Of a stretch of DNA of 64,000 bases, positions 7,569 through 16,937 are shown one piece after another (within the stretch, counting starts at the first letter, position 1; each line of letters starts with the position of its first letter). The translations under genes and the position numbers were made by a program. Under the pieces are notes generated by a model. It worked only from the letters and a program-made list of their open reading frames with translations, was not told where the DNA came from and ran no database searches. Origin of the DNA: DYJB01 sp963777165 (GTDB lineage Bacteria; Chloroflexota; Anaerolineae; Anaerolineales; E44-bin32); the NCBI GenBank assembly GCA_963777165.1, contig CAVZPO010000002.1, positions 62,001 to 126,000 of the forward strand, read 5' to 3'.

Positions 7569-9569
7569 CTATCCCCCCGGCTGCCAATCCGGCTGCGAAT
7601 CGCGCGTGGCCGAGGACTGCGTCAAGTTGGCCTCGTTGCCTCCACCGACGGGCATCAGATAGATCTCAGGGTTCTGGTCTCGGGTGGAGGTGAAGACGAT
7701 GAAATTGCCGTCGGGCGAGAAACGCGGTTCCTTGTTGCCGGCCGTGTTGGTCAGCTTCTGCCAACGTTTCGGGTCGCCAGCGGGGACGATATAGATCTCG
7801 TTCGACCCAGGCTGCTTCCAGGTGTAGGTCAGCCAGAGCCCGTCGGATGACCAGTCCAGGTTGTCGGCGCCGACGATCGTGTCGCTGCGATCGAAGGCCG
7901 CCGGGGTGGGGGCGATGCCGCCTTCGGGGAGCGCACCGAGGTGAAAGTAGATGCGTCCAGGCGCACCGTTGATGGACGCCGCAACCGCCAGGCGTGCGGA
8001 GTCCGGCGACCAGACCGGCGAGAATTCGACAGCATTGAACTCGGGCGAGTAGCTGTAGTTGCGCGGCTTGCCCAGGCTGCACGCACCGGGTGCCGGCGCG
8101 CAGGCTATCTCGGCCACAAAGACCTGTCGCAGGTTGTTGCTGCGGGTGGAGGCGAATGCGATGCGCGCCCCGTCCGGTGACCAGGCAGGGTCGGTGTCGT
8201 CGCCCGGGCTGGCGGTCAGGTTGAAGTTGCCCGTTCCGTCGAAGTTCATCGACCAGACGTCGAGGCCGAGCTTGTTGCCGGAGGAATCCGTGCCGCCCGG
8301 GGCGACGAAGGCCAGACGCTTCCCGTCAGGCGACCAGCGCGGCTGCGCCTTGTCGCCAGGGCCGAATGTCAGCTGGCGAAGGGCGCTGCCATCCGGCAGC
8401 ATCCACCAGATCTGCAGCGTGCGCCCGTCCTCGCGGTCGCTGACGAAGGCGATCCCTCCACCACCGCCCAGCTGAGGGGCTGCAGACGTCGATGGCGGGA
8501 CCGGCGTATCGCTGGCGGCGGGGGTCGCTTCCAAGGTGGGAGAGGAGATCGGAAGAGCGGCTTCGGTAGCCGTAGGCACGACCAGGACGAGAGGAGATTC
8601 GGGGGTGGCCGTCGAGCGCCCAAGGTTCAGCAGAGTGCCGCCAATGAGAAGCGCGCCGCCGCCCCCTAGCAGCGCCAGCACGACGACCGCGCCGGCAATG
8701 ATCGGGATCCAGGGGATACGCCGCTGCGGCCGCGCGACCACCGTCGGCGACGCGACGCGTACCGTGGCTGCACTCAGCCGTCCGGCGAGAGCTTCGCGGA
8801 ACGTGCTGACATCCGGAAAGCGCGCCGCCTGTTCGATCGATAGGGCGCGCGTCAGGGCGGAATCCACGTACGCCGGAACGGCCGGGTTGAGGGACCTGGC
8901 GGAGCGCAGCTCGACCTTGTCGAGCATGCGTTCGATGCTGTCGGTCGGCGGGCGTCCGGTGAGCAGCGTGTAGATCGTCGCCGCCAGGGCGTACTGGTCG
9001 GTGCGGGCATCGGTGCGCGCTCCGCCGTATTGCTCGGGAGGCGAGTAGCCGGGCGTCAGACCGCGCGCACCGGTGGAGGTCTGCGCCTGGTCGAACTCTT
9101 TGGCCAGGCCGAAGTCGACCAGGACCGGTTTCCCGTCGGGCTGAAGCTTGACGTTGGAGGGCTTGATGTCGCGATGGATGATGGGAGGCTGGCGGGTGTG
9201 CAAGTAGGTGAGTGCGTCGCACAGCGCGTCGGCCCACTGCAAGACGTCTGCCACCGCCGGTGGGTGGCTCTGGACACGCGAGTGCAGGTCCTCGCCCTCG
9301 ATGAAATCCATCGCCAGGTACTGTCGGCCTTCGAGCAGGAAGTGGTCGGTGACGCGCGGCAGGTTCGGGTGGCGCAGGCTGGCAAGCAGCGACGCCTCGC
9401 GGTGGAACTGGCGCTCCGAATCGGGGCCGACGCTTAGGTTTTCCTTGATGGCCACACGGAGCTGAAGCGTCTGGTCGAAGGCGATATACACGGCGCCCAT
9501 CCCGCCTTTGCCGAGCATGCCTTCGATTCGGTAGCGATCGTGGAGCAGGGATCCGGTCTCGAGTGCCAT
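7569..9569 (-). CDS. Membrane Ser/Thr protein kinase (PknB-type) with extracytoplasmic TolB-like beta-propeller
   Basis: 666 residues. The kinase domain (about 10-265) has all signature motifs: glycine loop GKGGMG (20-25), Lys42 in VAIK, HRDIKPSN with Asp134, DFG with Asp152, and the activation-loop end YSPPEQYGG. A transmembrane helix (about 285-312) is followed by a low-complexity linker (about 315-375) and several PD40/TolB-type repeats (QPRWSPDGKRLAFV, DPAWSPDGARIAFAS, EPRFSPDGNFIVFTS) forming a propeller outside the cell. It is probably a signalling kinase whose sensor reads an envelope ligand. The start at 9569 is chosen because a strong promoter places transcription on this ATG; no Shine-Dalgarno is present. 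Confidence 0.9.
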   Translation of the reverse strand: MALETGSLLHDRYRIEGMLGKGGMGAVYIAFDQTLQLRVAIKENLSVGPDSERQFHREASLLASLRHPNLPRVTDHFLLEGRQYLAMDFIEGEDLHSRVQSHPPAVADVLQWADALCDALTYLHTRQPPIIHRDIKPSNVKLQPDGKPVLVDFGLAKEFDQAQTSTGARGLTPGYSPPEQYGGARTDARTDQYALAATIYTLLTGRPPTDSIERMLDKVELRSARSLNPAVPAYVDSALTRALSIEQAARFPDVSTFREALAGRLSAATVRVASPTVVARPQRRIPWIPIIAGAVVVLALLGGGGALLIGGTLLNLGRSTATPESPLVLVVPTATEAALPISSPTLEATPAASDTPVPPSTSAAPQLGGGGGIAFVSDREDGRTLQIWWMLPDGSALRQLTFGPGDKAQPRWSPDGKRLAFVAPGGTDSSGNKLGLDVWSMNFDGTGNFNLTASPGDDTDPAWSPDGARIAFASTRSNNLRQVFVAEIACAPAPGACSLGKPRNYSYSPEFNAVEFSPVWSPDSARLAVAASINGAPGRIYFHLGALPEGGIAPTPAAFDRSDTIVGADNLDWSSDGLWLTYTWKQPGSNEIYIVPAGDPKRWQKLTNTAGNKEPRFSPDGNFIVFTSTRDQNPEIYLMPVGGGNEANLTQSSATRDSQPDWQPGG

Positions 9570-9576
9570 GGCTCGG

Positions 9577-9605
9577 ATTGTAACCACTGCTGGACGGGCT
9601 GGCAA
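9577..9605 (-). promoter_or_regulatory. Sigma-70-type promoter of the kinase gene (leaderless)
   Basis: On the minus strand, TTGCCA (9605-9600), a 17-bp spacer, then TACAAT (9582-9577). The -10 ends 7 nt before the ATG, so the predicted transcript starts on the start codon. Confidence 0.65.
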
Positions 9606-9762
9606 CCCTGAGGCCGCGGCCGCTGAATGCCGAACACGCGTTCGGGGAAAGCCCGCCGACCGATGGTAGGCAGAAACCGGGTCGGAGTGGCTGGTGGGGG
9701 GGGAATCGGTGAGAGCGCCTACCCTTCGGGTGACAGATGTCGCTGGAGACGATTGCAGAGCG

Positions 9763-9771
9763 TGCTATAGT
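9763..9771 (+). promoter_or_regulatory. Extended -10 promoter of the formate dehydrogenase operon
   Basis: TGC followed by TATAGT gives an extended -10 about 92 nt before the first gene. The -35 region is weak. Confidence 0.45.
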
Positions 9772-9802
9772 CTGCTTGCCAGGGGTGTCCCGACCGCTTC
9801 TC

Positions 9803-9821
9803 TCCCTACCATCGGTAGGGA
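9803..9821 (+). promoter_or_regulatory. Small hairpin in the fdh operon leader
   Basis: TCCCTACC, loop ATC, GGTAGGGA: a perfect 8-bp stem downstream of the likely promoter and 42 nt before the first start codon. It could be an operator palindrome or an RNA hairpin; the ligand is unknown. Confidence 0.4.
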
Positions 9822-9863
9822 ACGGCGGGCTTTGTGCGTGCCAAAGGGAGGACAGCGAGACCC

Positions 9864-10403
9864 ATGAATCGACGCGTCTCCGCCAACCCCATTCGCCGCT
9901 TCAACTACCAGGGCGATCCGCTGGCCGAGCCCCCGCCGGCTGATCTGCTCGAGATTCTCGACCGCTATCGCGGCCAGCGCGACGCGCTGATCACGGTGCT
10001 GGAAGAGATCCAGCTGCGCTACAGCTACCTGCCGGCCAAGCACCTGCAGTACGCCTCGCGCGAGCTCGGGTTCCCCCTCAGCCAGGTCTACGGCATCTCT
10101 ACCTTCTACAACGTCTTCAAGCTCACCGCCCCGGGCCGCTTCCAGGTCCGGGTGTGTAAGGGCACGGCGTGCCACGTCAACCGTTCGTCGGCCATGCTCG
10201 ACCACATCAGCGAGAAGCTCGGCATTGCCGAGGACGAGACAACGGCCGACGGGTTGTTCACGCTGCAAACCGTGGCGTGCATGGGCGCCTGCAGCCTGGC
10301 GCCGGTGATGGTGATCAACGATCAGACCTACGGGCGGATGACCCCGGACCTTTCGTGGGAGATCCTCTCGGAGCTCGTGGCGCAGGAACGGCCAAGGGTC
10401 TAG
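9864..10403 (+). CDS. fdsG: NAD-dependent formate dehydrogenase gamma subunit (FdsG/NuoE-like)
   Basis: A 179-residue thioredoxin-like [2Fe-2S] protein of the NuoE family. The cluster ligands are Cys98 and Cys103 (CKGTAC) and Cys139 and Cys143 (CMGAC), the canonical spacing. It passes electrons between the FMN subunit and the formate-oxidising subunit in soluble NAD-linked formate dehydrogenases. It is first in the operon, and the next gene starts 9 nt after its stop. The start at 9864 (MNRRVSANP) is preferred over an upstream ORF extension, as GGGAGG precedes it. The NuoE, NuoF and FdhA-type trio without other Complex I genes favours formate dehydrogenase over respiratory Complex I. Confidence 0.85.
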   Translation: MNRRVSANPIRRFNYQGDPLAEPPPADLLEILDRYRGQRDALITVLEEIQLRYSYLPAKHLQYASRELGFPLSQVYGISTFYNVFKLTAPGRFQVRVCKGTACHVNRSSAMLDHISEKLGIAEDETTADGLFTLQTVACMGACSLAPVMVINDQTYGRMTPDLSWEILSELVAQERPRV

Positions 10404-10412
10404 GGAGGGGCG

Positions 10413-12036
10413 ATGAGCACCGTAGTCCGCATTGGCACATCCACCTGTGGTCTGGCGGCCGGGGCCGAGGCAGTCGTCACGGCGGTCAATTCCTACGTCG
10501 ATCGACGCCAGGTTCCGGTCACGGTGCAGCGCACCGGCTGCCTGGGCGCCTGCCACAACGAACCGCTGATCGAGGTGATCGACAACGACGTGGCCGTCCT
10601 GTACGGCCCGGTGAGCCCGGAGCGCGTCAGCCTGGTGCTCGACCGCCACTTCGGTGGAGGCGGGGGCCGCTGGGTGGACCCGTCGTGGATCCTCAGCCGC
10701 CGGTCAGATCACGGCGATTTTCCGTACCTGGCGCGGCAGACCAAGGTCACGACGCGGCTCTGCGGGGTGATCGACCCGCTGTCTCTGGACGACTACCTGG
10801 CCAACGGCGGGTACATGGCGCTGCGCGACGCACTGAGCATGCCCCCGGAGAAGGTCATCGCCGCCGTGAAGGACTCGCGGCTGCGCGGGCGCGGAGGCGC
10901 CGGGTTCGCCACCGGCTCCAAGTGGGAGATCACCCGCCGCCAGGCGGCGCAGCCCAAGTACCTGGTGTGTAACGCCGACGAGGGAGATCCGGGCGCCTTC
11001 ATGAACCGGACGATGATCGAGGGCGACCCACACCGCATCCTGGAGGGGATGCTGATCGCCGCCTGGGCGATCGGCGCCTCCAAGGGCTACCTGTATGTGC
11101 GGGCGGAGTATCCCCTGGCGGTCAAGGCGCTGCGCAACGCCATCCGCCAGGCGGCGGAGTACGGCGTCACCGGAAAGAACATCCTGGGCAGCGGGATGGA
11201 CTTCGAGTTCATCATCAAGGAAGGCGCCGGGGCGTTCGTGTGCGGCGAGGAGACCGCCCTGATGCATTCGATCGAGGGGCAGCGTGGCACGCCGAGCATG
11301 CGCCCGCCCTACCCGTCGGTCTCCGGCCTGTGGGGCTACCCGACCAACATCAACAATGTCGAGTCGTTTGCCAGCATCTCCTCGATCCTGCTGCACGGGC
11401 CGTCGTGGTTTGCGGCGCTCGGCACCGAGCAGTCCGGCGGCACCAAGGCCTTCGCCCTGACAGGCAACGTGCGCGCCTCGGGGCTGGTGGAGGTGCCCTT
11501 GGGCACCCCGCTGCGAACGCTGGTGGAGGAGATCGGCGGAGGGTGCAAGAGCGATCGGCCGGTCAAAGGTGTGCAGCTTGGCGGGCCGTCGGGCGGCTGC
11601 GTCCCGGCCGAACTGCTCGACACACGCATCGACTACGAGGACCTGCGCCGCACCGGGGCGATCATGGGCTCGGGCGGCATGGTCGTCGTGGACGACACCA
11701 CCTGCATGGTGGACTTCGCCCGCTACTTCCTGACCTTCACGCAGGACGAATCGTGCGGCAAGTGCGTCCCGTGCCGCGTCGGGCACGCGCAAGATGCTCG
11801 GGATCCTGACCAAACTCTGTCACGGCCAGGGGACGCATGAGGACCTGGAGCGGCTCAAGCGCCTGTGCGAGACGGTGCGCACTTCGTCCTTGTGCGGCCT
11901 GGGGACGACGGCGCCCAATCCGGTGCTGACCACCTTGCGCTACTTCGAACGCGAGTACATCGCCCACGTCGACGCCGGGTTGTGCCCGGCCGGCATTTGC
12001 AGCATGCGGCCGAGCACGGCCACCCGGGCTGCCTGA
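10413..12036 (+). CDS. fdsB: NAD-dependent formate dehydrogenase beta subunit (FdsB/NuoF-like), frameshifted
   Basis: This is the NADH/FMN-binding subunit. An N-terminal thioredoxin-like [2Fe-2S] domain (Cys12, Cys43, Cys47) is fused to a NuoF core with the nucleotide/FMN motifs LRGRGGAGFATGSKW and NADEGDPGAF. The C-terminal [4Fe-4S] site reads ESCGKCVPCR, then SLCGLG. The reading frame breaks directly after CRVG: the conserved continuation T-R-K-M-L is found one frame over from about 11783. An extra G in GGG at 11781-11783 explains it exactly. Both halves are otherwise intact to the stop at 12036, so error or a very recent mutation is likely. Confidence 0.85.
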
Positions 12037-12051
12037 TCGGGAGGCGACGGC

Positions 12052-14896
12052 ATGATTTCCTTGACGCTTGACGGCCGGAAGGTGGAAGTGCCGCCGGGGA
12101 CGAGCGTCCTGCAGGCGGCGCTGACCAACGGCATCCACATCCCGCACCTGTGCCATCACCCCGAACTGCATCCCTCGGGCGGCTGCCGCTTGTGCCTGGT
12201 GGAGATCGGCGGACGGCCCAACCCGGCCGCCAGCTGTGGCCTGCTGGCCGAGGACGGGATGGCGATCACCACCCAGAGTGACCGCCTGACGGAAATGCGG
12301 CGCGAGATCATTGATCTCTTCGTCTCGGACCACCCGCTGCGCTGCGTCACCTGCGACAAGAACGGTGTGTGCGCCCTGCAGCGCTACGCCTACGACTACG
12401 GCATCTCCGAAACGAGCTTCGACTTCGAACTGTCCCGCAGCCTGATCCAGGACGACAACCCGATGTTCGTGCGGGACCACCAGTACTGCATCCTGTGCGG
12501 CCGCTGTACGCGCGTGTGCGACGAGATCGTCGGGGCGAACGCTATCGAGGTCTCCGGCCGCGGGTTCGTCAGCCATGTGGCGACGCCGTTCGACTGGGCG
12601 ATGGCCAATTCGACGTGCGTCTTCTGCGGCAACTGCGTGCAGGTCTGCCCGGTGGCGGCCCTGATGCCCCGCGGCCGGATCGGCATGGGGCGGGAGTGGG
12701 AGCTCGAACATGTGCGGACGATCTGCTCCTACTGTGGCGTGGGCTGTGGGATCGACTACGCCACCAAGGATGGCAAGATTCTGTACGCCCAGGGATTCCC
12801 GGAGGCGCCGGTCAACGGAGAATTCCTGTGCGTCAAGGGCCGTTTCGGATGGGACTTCGTCGGCAACCCCGAGCGGCTAACCCAACCGCTCGTGCGGCGG
12901 GACCTCGCCTACCGGCTGGGGCTCACCACGGAGCCGTTCACGCCGGCGGAGGACTCGGTCTTCACCAGCCGCGTCGGGCTGGAGAGCTTCCTGCCGGTCT
13001 CGTGGGAGACGGCGGTCGACATCGTCGCCGGCGCAGTTCCTCGAAACGGTACAGGCGCACGGCCCGGACGCTGTCGCCGGCCTGGCTTCCGCCCGCTGCA
13101 CCAACGAGGACAACTACCTGTTCCAGAAACTCATGCGGGTCGGGATCGGGACCAACAACATCGATCACTGCGCCCGTCTTTGCCACAGCTCCACCGTCAC
13201 CGGTCTGGTGAGAGCGTTCGGCAGTGGGGCGATGACCAACGGCATTCGGGAGATCCGCCAGGCGGACTGCATCCTGATCACCGGGTCCAACACGGCCGAA
13301 TCGCACCCGGTCATCAGCTACGAGGTCATTCGCGCCGTCAAGAGCGGCGCCCACCTGATCATCATCGACCCGCGGCGCGTGCCGCTGACGCGTCACGCCA
13401 CGCTGTACCTGCAGGCGCAGCCCGGGACCGATATCTACGTCTTCCTTTCCATGGCGCACGTCATCCTGCGCGAGGGTTGGGCGGATGCCGAGTTCCTTAG
13501 CGCGCGTGTGGAGGGTTTCGAAGCCTTCCGGGACAGCCTGGCCGAGTTCACGCCCGAGGCCGCCTGTTTGGCGTCGGGTGTCCCGGCGGAACAGATCGAG
13601 CGCGCCGCCCGGTTGTATGCCCTGGGGGAGCGGGCCTTCGGCACATCAGCCTTCCCCGAGCCACGCGGCCACTCCTCCATTCTGTATGCCATGGGGATCA
13701 CCCAGCGCTCGATCGGCACGACGCTGGTGCAGATGCTGGCCAACCTGGCGATGCTCACCGGCCAGGTGGGCAAGCCGTCCTCGGGCATCAACCCGCTCCG
13801 CGGCCAGTCCAACGTTCAGGGAGCGTGCGATGTCGGCGGCCTGCCCGAATACCTGCCGGGGTACCAGCGTGTCGAAGATGAGACCAAGCGTCGGCAGGTT
13901 GCCCAGGCCTGGGGCCTGGAGGACCTGCCGTCCACCAACGGCCTGACGCTGGTCGAGATGATGCACGCCGCCGGCGAAGGCAAGGTCAGGGCGATGTACG
14001 TCATGGGGGAGAATCCCATGATGTCGGACCCCGATCTCCAGCACGTCGAGAAGTCGCTGCGCAATCTCGACTTCCTGGTCGTGCAGGACATCTTCTTCAA
14101 CGAGACGGCGCAGCTGGCGCACGTCATCCTGCCGGCGGCGGCGGCGCTGGAGAAAGACGGCACGATGACCAACACGGAGCGCCGCGTGCAGCTGCTGCGG
14201 CCCGTGGTGCGCCCGCCCGGAGAGGCGCGGCCGGACTGGTTCATCCTGGCCGAGATCGGGGCACAGCTCGATCGCAAGCGCGGCCTGGACCGCGAGGTCG
14301 AGTTCTGGGAGTTCGCCTCCCCGTCGGATGTCATGGAGGAGATCGCCACGGTCACGCCGATCTACCGCGGCGTACGCCACCACCGCCTGCGGCAGGCCGG
14401 GCTGGCCTGGCCCGTGCCGGATGCCCGACACCCGGGCACCCCCACGTTGCACCTGGGCGGATTCAGCCGCGGCAAAGGGCAGATGACCGTCGTCGGCGCG
14501 CAGCTTCCGGCCGAGCAGCCGGATGCCGAGTATCCGTTGATCCTCAGCACCGGCCGGACGCTCTACCACTATCACTCGGGGACGATGACCCGCCGGAGCG
14601 AAGGCCTGTCGTGGCGCGAGCCGCGCAGCTACGCCGAGATCAACGAAACCGATGCCGACGAGCTGGGGATCCGGGACGCTGGACCGATCGTCATTCTCAG
14701 CCGCCGCGGCCAGGTGCGGACGCAGGCGCGCGTCGGCCAACGCGTTCCCAAGGGAACCGTCTTCCTGTCCTTCCACTGGCGCGAGGCGCCGGCCAACATG
14801 CTGACGCACGACTTCGGCCTCGACCCGCAGGCCAAGATCCCCGAGTACAAGGTGTGCGCCGTGCGCGTCGAGGTTCCCAAACGCGCTCGCGGCTAG
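12052..14896 (+). CDS. fdsA: Formate dehydrogenase alpha subunit (FdsA/FdhA-like, Cys-type), frameshifted
   Basis: Molybdo/tungsto-bis-MGD formate-oxidising subunit. Domains in order: N-terminal [2Fe-2S] (Cys34, 45, 48, 62); a His/Cys [4Fe-4S] region (DHPLRCVTCDKNGVC); two ferredoxin clusters (CILCGRCTRVC and CVFCGNCVQVC); Moly4Fe4S (CSYCGVGC); then the molybdopterin oxidoreductase and dinucleotide-binding domains. The active-site residue is Cys in CARLCHSS, where selenoenzymes have Sec. The frame changes near 13035, where the first ORF continues as nonsense and the conserved stretch AQFLETVQAHGPDAV continues in the next frame. A 1-nt gain or 2-nt loss explains it. It starts 15 nt after fdsB. 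Confidence 0.88.
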
Positions 14897-14914
14897 CCGC
14901 CGTCCGACTCCCAC

Positions 14915-14948
14915 GCGATGGCTGGCTCTGCCAGCCATCGCTGCTTTT
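14915..14948 (+). terminator. Rho-independent terminator after the fds genes
   Basis: GCGATGGCTGG, loop CTCTG, CCAGCCATCGC, then TGCTTTT: an 11-bp stem with a short T tract, 18 nt after the alpha subunit stop. fdhD follows, so it may only reduce read-through. Confidence 0.75.
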
Positions 14949-15053
14949 CCGCCAGGCCGATCGTCGCCGGCGGCAGGGCGAGAATTGGCCCTTGTGCTGC
15001 GGGCGGAGCGTGTGGGATGATTCCCCGGGTCGGCGTGAGGGACGGAGCAAGAC

Positions 15054-15833
15054 GTGGACGGCGGAGCGAGCGAGACACACTGGTTCGAGTACCAGCATAC
15101 CTGGTCACATGTCCGCGCCGAGGTGATCGGGGAGATCTTGCTTGGGCTGTACGTGAACGGGGAGGAATTCGCCTCGATCATGTGCACGCCACGCGACCAG
15201 CCGGCGCTGGCGCTGGGATTCCTGAAGAACGAGGGGCTGCTCGAGCGCATGGGCCAGGTCGAGGCGCTGACCGTCAGCCGCAACGGGTGCTGCGTGGATG
15301 TGTGGCTCGACCATGCCGTGGAGCGGCCGCGCAGGGAGATCCTGACCTCGGGCTGCGGCGGCGGAACGACCTTCCATGATCCATCCGAGGCCCTGCCGCC
15401 GATCGAGTCGAATACCCATTTGACGCCCGAGATGCTGGTTGACCTGATGGGGAGGCTGCACGGGCCGGGAAGCCTGCACGCCCGAGCGCGCGGGGTGCAC
15501 ACCTCCGGGCTGTCGGACGGCCGGGAGATCCTGCTGCTGGCGGAGGACGTCGGCCGCCACAACACGATCGACAAACTGGCCGGAATGGCGATGCTGAGCG
15601 AAACGTCCACCGCCGGGCGGATCCTGCTGGCGACCGGACGCGTATCTTCCGAGATGCTCCGCAAAGCGGCGCGCATGGGCTGCCCGATCATCGCCTCGCG
15701 CAACTCCCCCACTTCGCTGGCCGTGTCGCTGGCGGAGGCGTGGAACCTGACGCTGGTCGGCTACGTACGCCGCTCGACGCTGCGGGCCTACACGCACCCC
15801 GAGCGCCTCGGCTACCGGCCAGACCCAGCCTAG
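15054..15833 (+). CDS. fdhD: Formate dehydrogenase accessory sulfurtransferase FdhD
   Basis: A 259-residue FdhD protein, which transfers sulfur from the cysteine desulfurase to the molybdenum cofactor and is required for formate dehydrogenase activity. Typical segments are visible: SGCGGG (Cys101, where Escherichia coli has a CxxC), the central LLLAEDVGRHNTIDK, and the C-terminal TGRVSSEM and ASRNSPTSLA. GTG is the likely start. Only one Cys is present at the CxxC loop, as in some other lineages. It lies downstream of the fds genes on the same strand, separated by a terminator-like hairpin. Confidence 0.92.
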   Translation: MDGGASETHWFEYQHTWSHVRAEVIGEILLGLYVNGEEFASIMCTPRDQPALALGFLKNEGLLERMGQVEALTVSRNGCCVDVWLDHAVERPRREILTSGCGGGTTFHDPSEALPPIESNTHLTPEMLVDLMGRLHGPGSLHARARGVHTSGLSDGREILLLAEDVGRHNTIDKLAGMAMLSETSTAGRILLATGRVSSEMLRKAARMGCPIIASRNSPTSLAVSLAEAWNLTLVGYVRRSTLRAYTHPERLGYRPDPA

Positions 15834-15895
15834 TCGCCAGCCGGCGGCCCAGAGTCCCAAACATCCTGGCGTTGTCCACAGGGCTGATCATCGCA

Positions 15896-15921
15896 GCCCG
15901 GCGGGGCCTGTCCCGCCGGGC
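15896..15921. terminator. Hairpin between convergent fdhD and surE
   Basis: GCCCGGCGGG, 6-nt loop, CCCGCCGGGC. A 10-bp perfect stem without a clear T tract, placed between convergent genes. Confidence 0.5.
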
Positions 15922-15967
15922 GCCACGCCGCGGCAGGCGCGGACCGCGGCGAGATGGCGATCGGGGT

Positions 15968-16738
15968 CTAGAACGGCAGGGTCAGTGCGGTGAGTGACTC
16001 GAGCGCTGAATAGGCGGTCAGATCGAGCTGCAAGGGGGTGACGGAGACCCATCCTTCGGAGAGCGCCCACAGATCGGTCCCCTGCTCGAGGATCCCGGTG
16101 GGGGCTTCGCCGCCGATCCAATAGTACGGCCGGCCGCGCGGATCCTCCCGGCGTATGAGGGCGTCGCGGTAGACGCGCAGCCCCTGTCGGGTGAGGGCGA
16201 CGCCGCGCAGTTCCTGGCGCGGGCGCAGCGGGACATTGATGTTGAGCAGGACGGCGTGCGGCAGCCCGTCGCGCAGCACGCGTTCGGCCAGCAGGCGGGC
16301 AACCTCAGCCGCCGTGCGGTAGGCCTCGACCGAAGACGGAACCTCCGCCGAGTCCAGCGACACGGCCAAGGCGGGCAGGCCGGAGATCGCCGCTTCCATC
16401 GCCGCCGTCACCGTCCCGCTGTACGTGACGTCATGGCCGACGTTGGCGTGGGGGTTGATGCCTGAGACGACCATGTCGATCGGCATCTCGACCAGACCCA
16501 GGATCGCCAGGGCGACACAGTCGGACGGCGCTCCGTCGGTGGTCATCGCCGGGGAGCCGTCCGCCAGGGCGGTCGTCCGAACGCGTAACGGTCGGTGCAG
16601 GGTCTTGACGTGACCGGAGGCCGACCAGTTGTGGTCGGGCGCCAACACAGTCACGTCAGCCAGGGGACGCATGGCCTGGGCGAGCGCCAGAAGCCCGGGG
16701 GCATCGACGCCGTCATCATTGGTGAGCAGGATGTGCAT
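15968..16738 (-). CDS. surE: 5'/3'-nucleotidase SurE
   Basis: A 256-residue metal-dependent nucleoside monophosphatase of stationary-phase survival. The N-terminus MHILLTNDDGVDAPG carries the two metal-binding Asp8 and Asp9; Ser39 in HNWSASGH and the Asn loop SGINPHANVGHDV complete the active site. The start at 16738 is fixed by the universally conserved N-terminus; the longer ORF is a read-through. It is divergent from the protease gene at 16938. Confidence 0.93.
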   Translation of the reverse strand: MHILLTNDDGVDAPGLLALAQAMRPLADVTVLAPDHNWSASGHVKTLHRPLRVRTTALADGSPAMTTDGAPSDCVALAILGLVEMPIDMVVSGINPHANVGHDVTYSGTVTAAMEAAISGLPALAVSLDSAEVPSSVEAYRTAAEVARLLAERVLRDGLPHAVLLNINVPLRPRQELRGVALTRQGLRVYRDALIRREDPRGRPYYWIGGEAPTGILEQGTDLWALSEGWVSVTPLQLDLTAYSALESLTALTLPF

Positions 16739-16937
16739 CGGTGGCCTGTACGCGGTGCACGCATTGTACTGCGCTGCAAAGGGCGCCGAGCGTGGCTGCG
16801 GTTCAGGAAGCTGGACCTGGAAACTTGTCTCCTCCCCTCCGGGCATTGCCTCGGGGCTCGGCGGGGTGAACTAGACTAGAATGCAAATCTGGGTCACGTG
16901 CGGCCGGACGCCAGGCCGCCTCAGAGGACGAGGGCTG

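Noticed and set aside
13133..13230. Selenocysteine in the formate dehydrogenase active site
   Set aside because: The active-site codon in CARLCHSS is TGC (Cys), not TGA, so no Sec insertion is needed.
9864..14896. Respiratory Complex I (nuoEFG)
   Set aside because: Only NuoE-, NuoF- and NuoG/FdhA-like genes are present, with fdhD following and a formate dehydrogenase active-site motif, so a soluble formate dehydrogenase is the better call.
13646..15712. 688-residue minus-strand ORF
   Set aside because: It lies antisense to fdsA and fdhD, has no recognisable motifs, and is a by-product of high GC. The plus-strand genes are certain.
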